23,030 nucleotides of DNA, taken from NCBI GenBank assembly GCA_902509805.1, contig CABWZL010000012.1:1-23030 (forward strand), in the 5' to 3' direction. Shown in pieces: positions 22,293-23,030 of this stretch. The first letter of the stretch is position 1. The number at the start of each line of letters is the position of its first letter. A program made the position numbers and the translations under genes. The notes under the pieces were generated by a model, which saw nothing but the letters and a program-made list of their open reading frames with translations, was not told the DNA's origin and did not search any database. The DNA is from an uncultured Bacteroidota bacterium. GTDB lineage: Bacteria > Bacteroidota > Bacteroidia > Flavobacteriales > Flavobacteriaceae.

Positions 22293-23030
22293 TTAATCAA
22301 TTATAGGCGTTTTATTTATATACTGGTTTGCTTTGGAGTTGTCCGGTTTTAATTCGGATACTTTTGACGAGCCTAAACCGCTATTCCAGTCAGAATAAAA
22401 TACATAACCTTTATATAGCTGTGCGCCCCAAGACATGGTTGCGTTAGGAATATATCCATTTGCAGTTCCTGTCATTATATAGCCTATTTCTCTTCCTTGC
22501 CTGTATAAGTCTCCTAAAAGATCTCCACTTATGTCTACTATTCTTACTCCTCCTCCATACATCGCTACATAAAGAATGTCATCTTCAATCCAGTAGTTGT
22601 GAGAGCCTTGTCCTGGGAGCTCATATTTTGCTACCTCTACAGGGTTGTCTAAGTCTGAGAAATCAACAAAGTGTAAAAACCCAGCTGTTATGTTTGGATT
22701 GTTTTCGTCTACTCCGTCAGGAAAAATTTCATCACCTAAAACTGTGTAGAATTTTCCTGTTGATTTACTTTTAAACGGAAAAGTTGCGTGATGAGCTCCT
22801 GTTGCATAATCATAATTTGCAAATGCCACAGGGTTTGACGGCGAACCATCTGCTATTCCATTTCCAACGTCAACTAAGTATACTCCGTCTCTCCAGTTAG
22901 AAGAATATGCAATCCCATCTTCAATCCAAACATCATGAATAGACTGACCTTCTTTTCCAACTTCAAACATTCCAACCTCAACTGGATTTTTTGGATCTTT
23001 AATATTTATGATATAATATCTCTGACTTCC
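22293..23030 (-). CDS. LVIVD-repeat protein (5' end outside window)
   Basis: The reading frame stays open from the right edge, so the N-terminus and any signal peptide are missing; 245 residues are visible. Repeats of the LVIVD type are clear: YYIINIKDPKNPVEVGMFEV, then VWIEDGIAYSSNWRDGVYLVDVGNG, FLHFVDFSDLDNPVEVAKYEL, and IEDDILYVAMYGGGVRIVDISG. LVIVD repeats fold into a beta-propeller and are usual in exported bacterial proteins. A His-rich turn (ATGAHHATFPF) and several acidic loops are present. An internal ATG at 22970 could look like a start, but repeat sequence continues upstream of it in frame. It forms a pair with the YVTN propeller directly downstream, both probably working outside the cytoplasm. 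Confidence 0.85.
   Translation of the reverse strand, partial: GSQRYYIINIKDPKNPVEVGMFEVGKEGQSIHDVWIEDGIAYSSNWRDGVYLVDVGNGIADGSPSNPVAFANYDYATGAHHATFPFKSKSTGKFYTVLGDEIFPDGVDENNPNITAGFLHFVDFSDLDNPVEVAKYELPGQGSHNYWIEDDILYVAMYGGGVRIVDISGDLLGDLYRQGREIGYIMTGTANGYIPNATMSWGAQLYKGYVFYSDWNSGLGSSKVSELKPDNSKANQYINKTPIID

Noticed and set aside
22968..22970. ATG at 22970 as the true start of the LVIVD gene
   Set aside because: The in-frame sequence upstream continues with a typical LVIVD repeat to the window edge, so the gene is truncated by the window.

Overview
The window looks like a piece of a small, AT-rich genome from a marine Bacteroidota, most likely the family Flavobacteriaceae. This is inferred from three things: the block pdxA - DUF177 - rpmF - fabH - accB - accC divergent from ribE, which is a familiar flavobacterial arrangement; several TANNTTTG boxes (the Bacteroidota -7 element) just upstream of genes; and many secreted or lipoprotein genes with typical Bacteroidota signal peptides. 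Shine-Dalgarno sequences are weak or absent, as expected for that phylum. Genes are packed tightly. The longest stretch without a gene is 234 bases (18165-18398), and it is filled with operator-like repeats.

Region 1 (1-11153) is mostly core metabolism and information processing. recJ (cut by the left edge) and rsmI form a minus-strand pair. Divergent from them are tdk and asd. A six-gene minus-strand operon, pdxA to accC, supplies pyridoxal phosphate, ribosomal protein L32 and the first steps of fatty acid synthesis. ribE diverges from it, followed by an Fe(II)/2-oxoglutarate oxygenase coupled to a nucleoside phosphorylase.

Region 2 (11208-16928) is more accessory. It holds a lipoprotein serine hydrolase and two tandem secreted proteins of unknown function that resemble each other and end in near-identical terminators. 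A plus-strand operon follows: a Tat-exported lipoprotein sugar isomerase, a YwaF-type membrane protein, an exported histidine phosphatase and a methyltransferase.

Region 3 (16905-19541) is the most interesting part. A minus-strand operon encodes a YceI-like lipoprotein, a 27-residue CDGSH-type iron-sulfur peptide and a flavodoxin-like FMN reductase, all translationally coupled. The divergent operon encodes a small Cro/XRE-type repressor followed with no gap by a Stealth-family sugar-phosphate transferase. Between them lie at least four copies of an 18-base palindrome, TGTAAA-N6-TTTACA. One overlaps the predicted repressor promoter, and a related element sits just upstream of yceI. The simplest reading is one autoregulated switch controlling both operons.

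Region 4 (19538-23030) is a four-gene minus-strand operon: an LVIVD-repeat protein (cut by the right edge), a secreted YVTN-type beta-propeller, a YqaA/DedA-type membrane protein and a class V aminotransferase. No RNA genes, insertion sequences, CRISPR arrays or attachment sites were seen.
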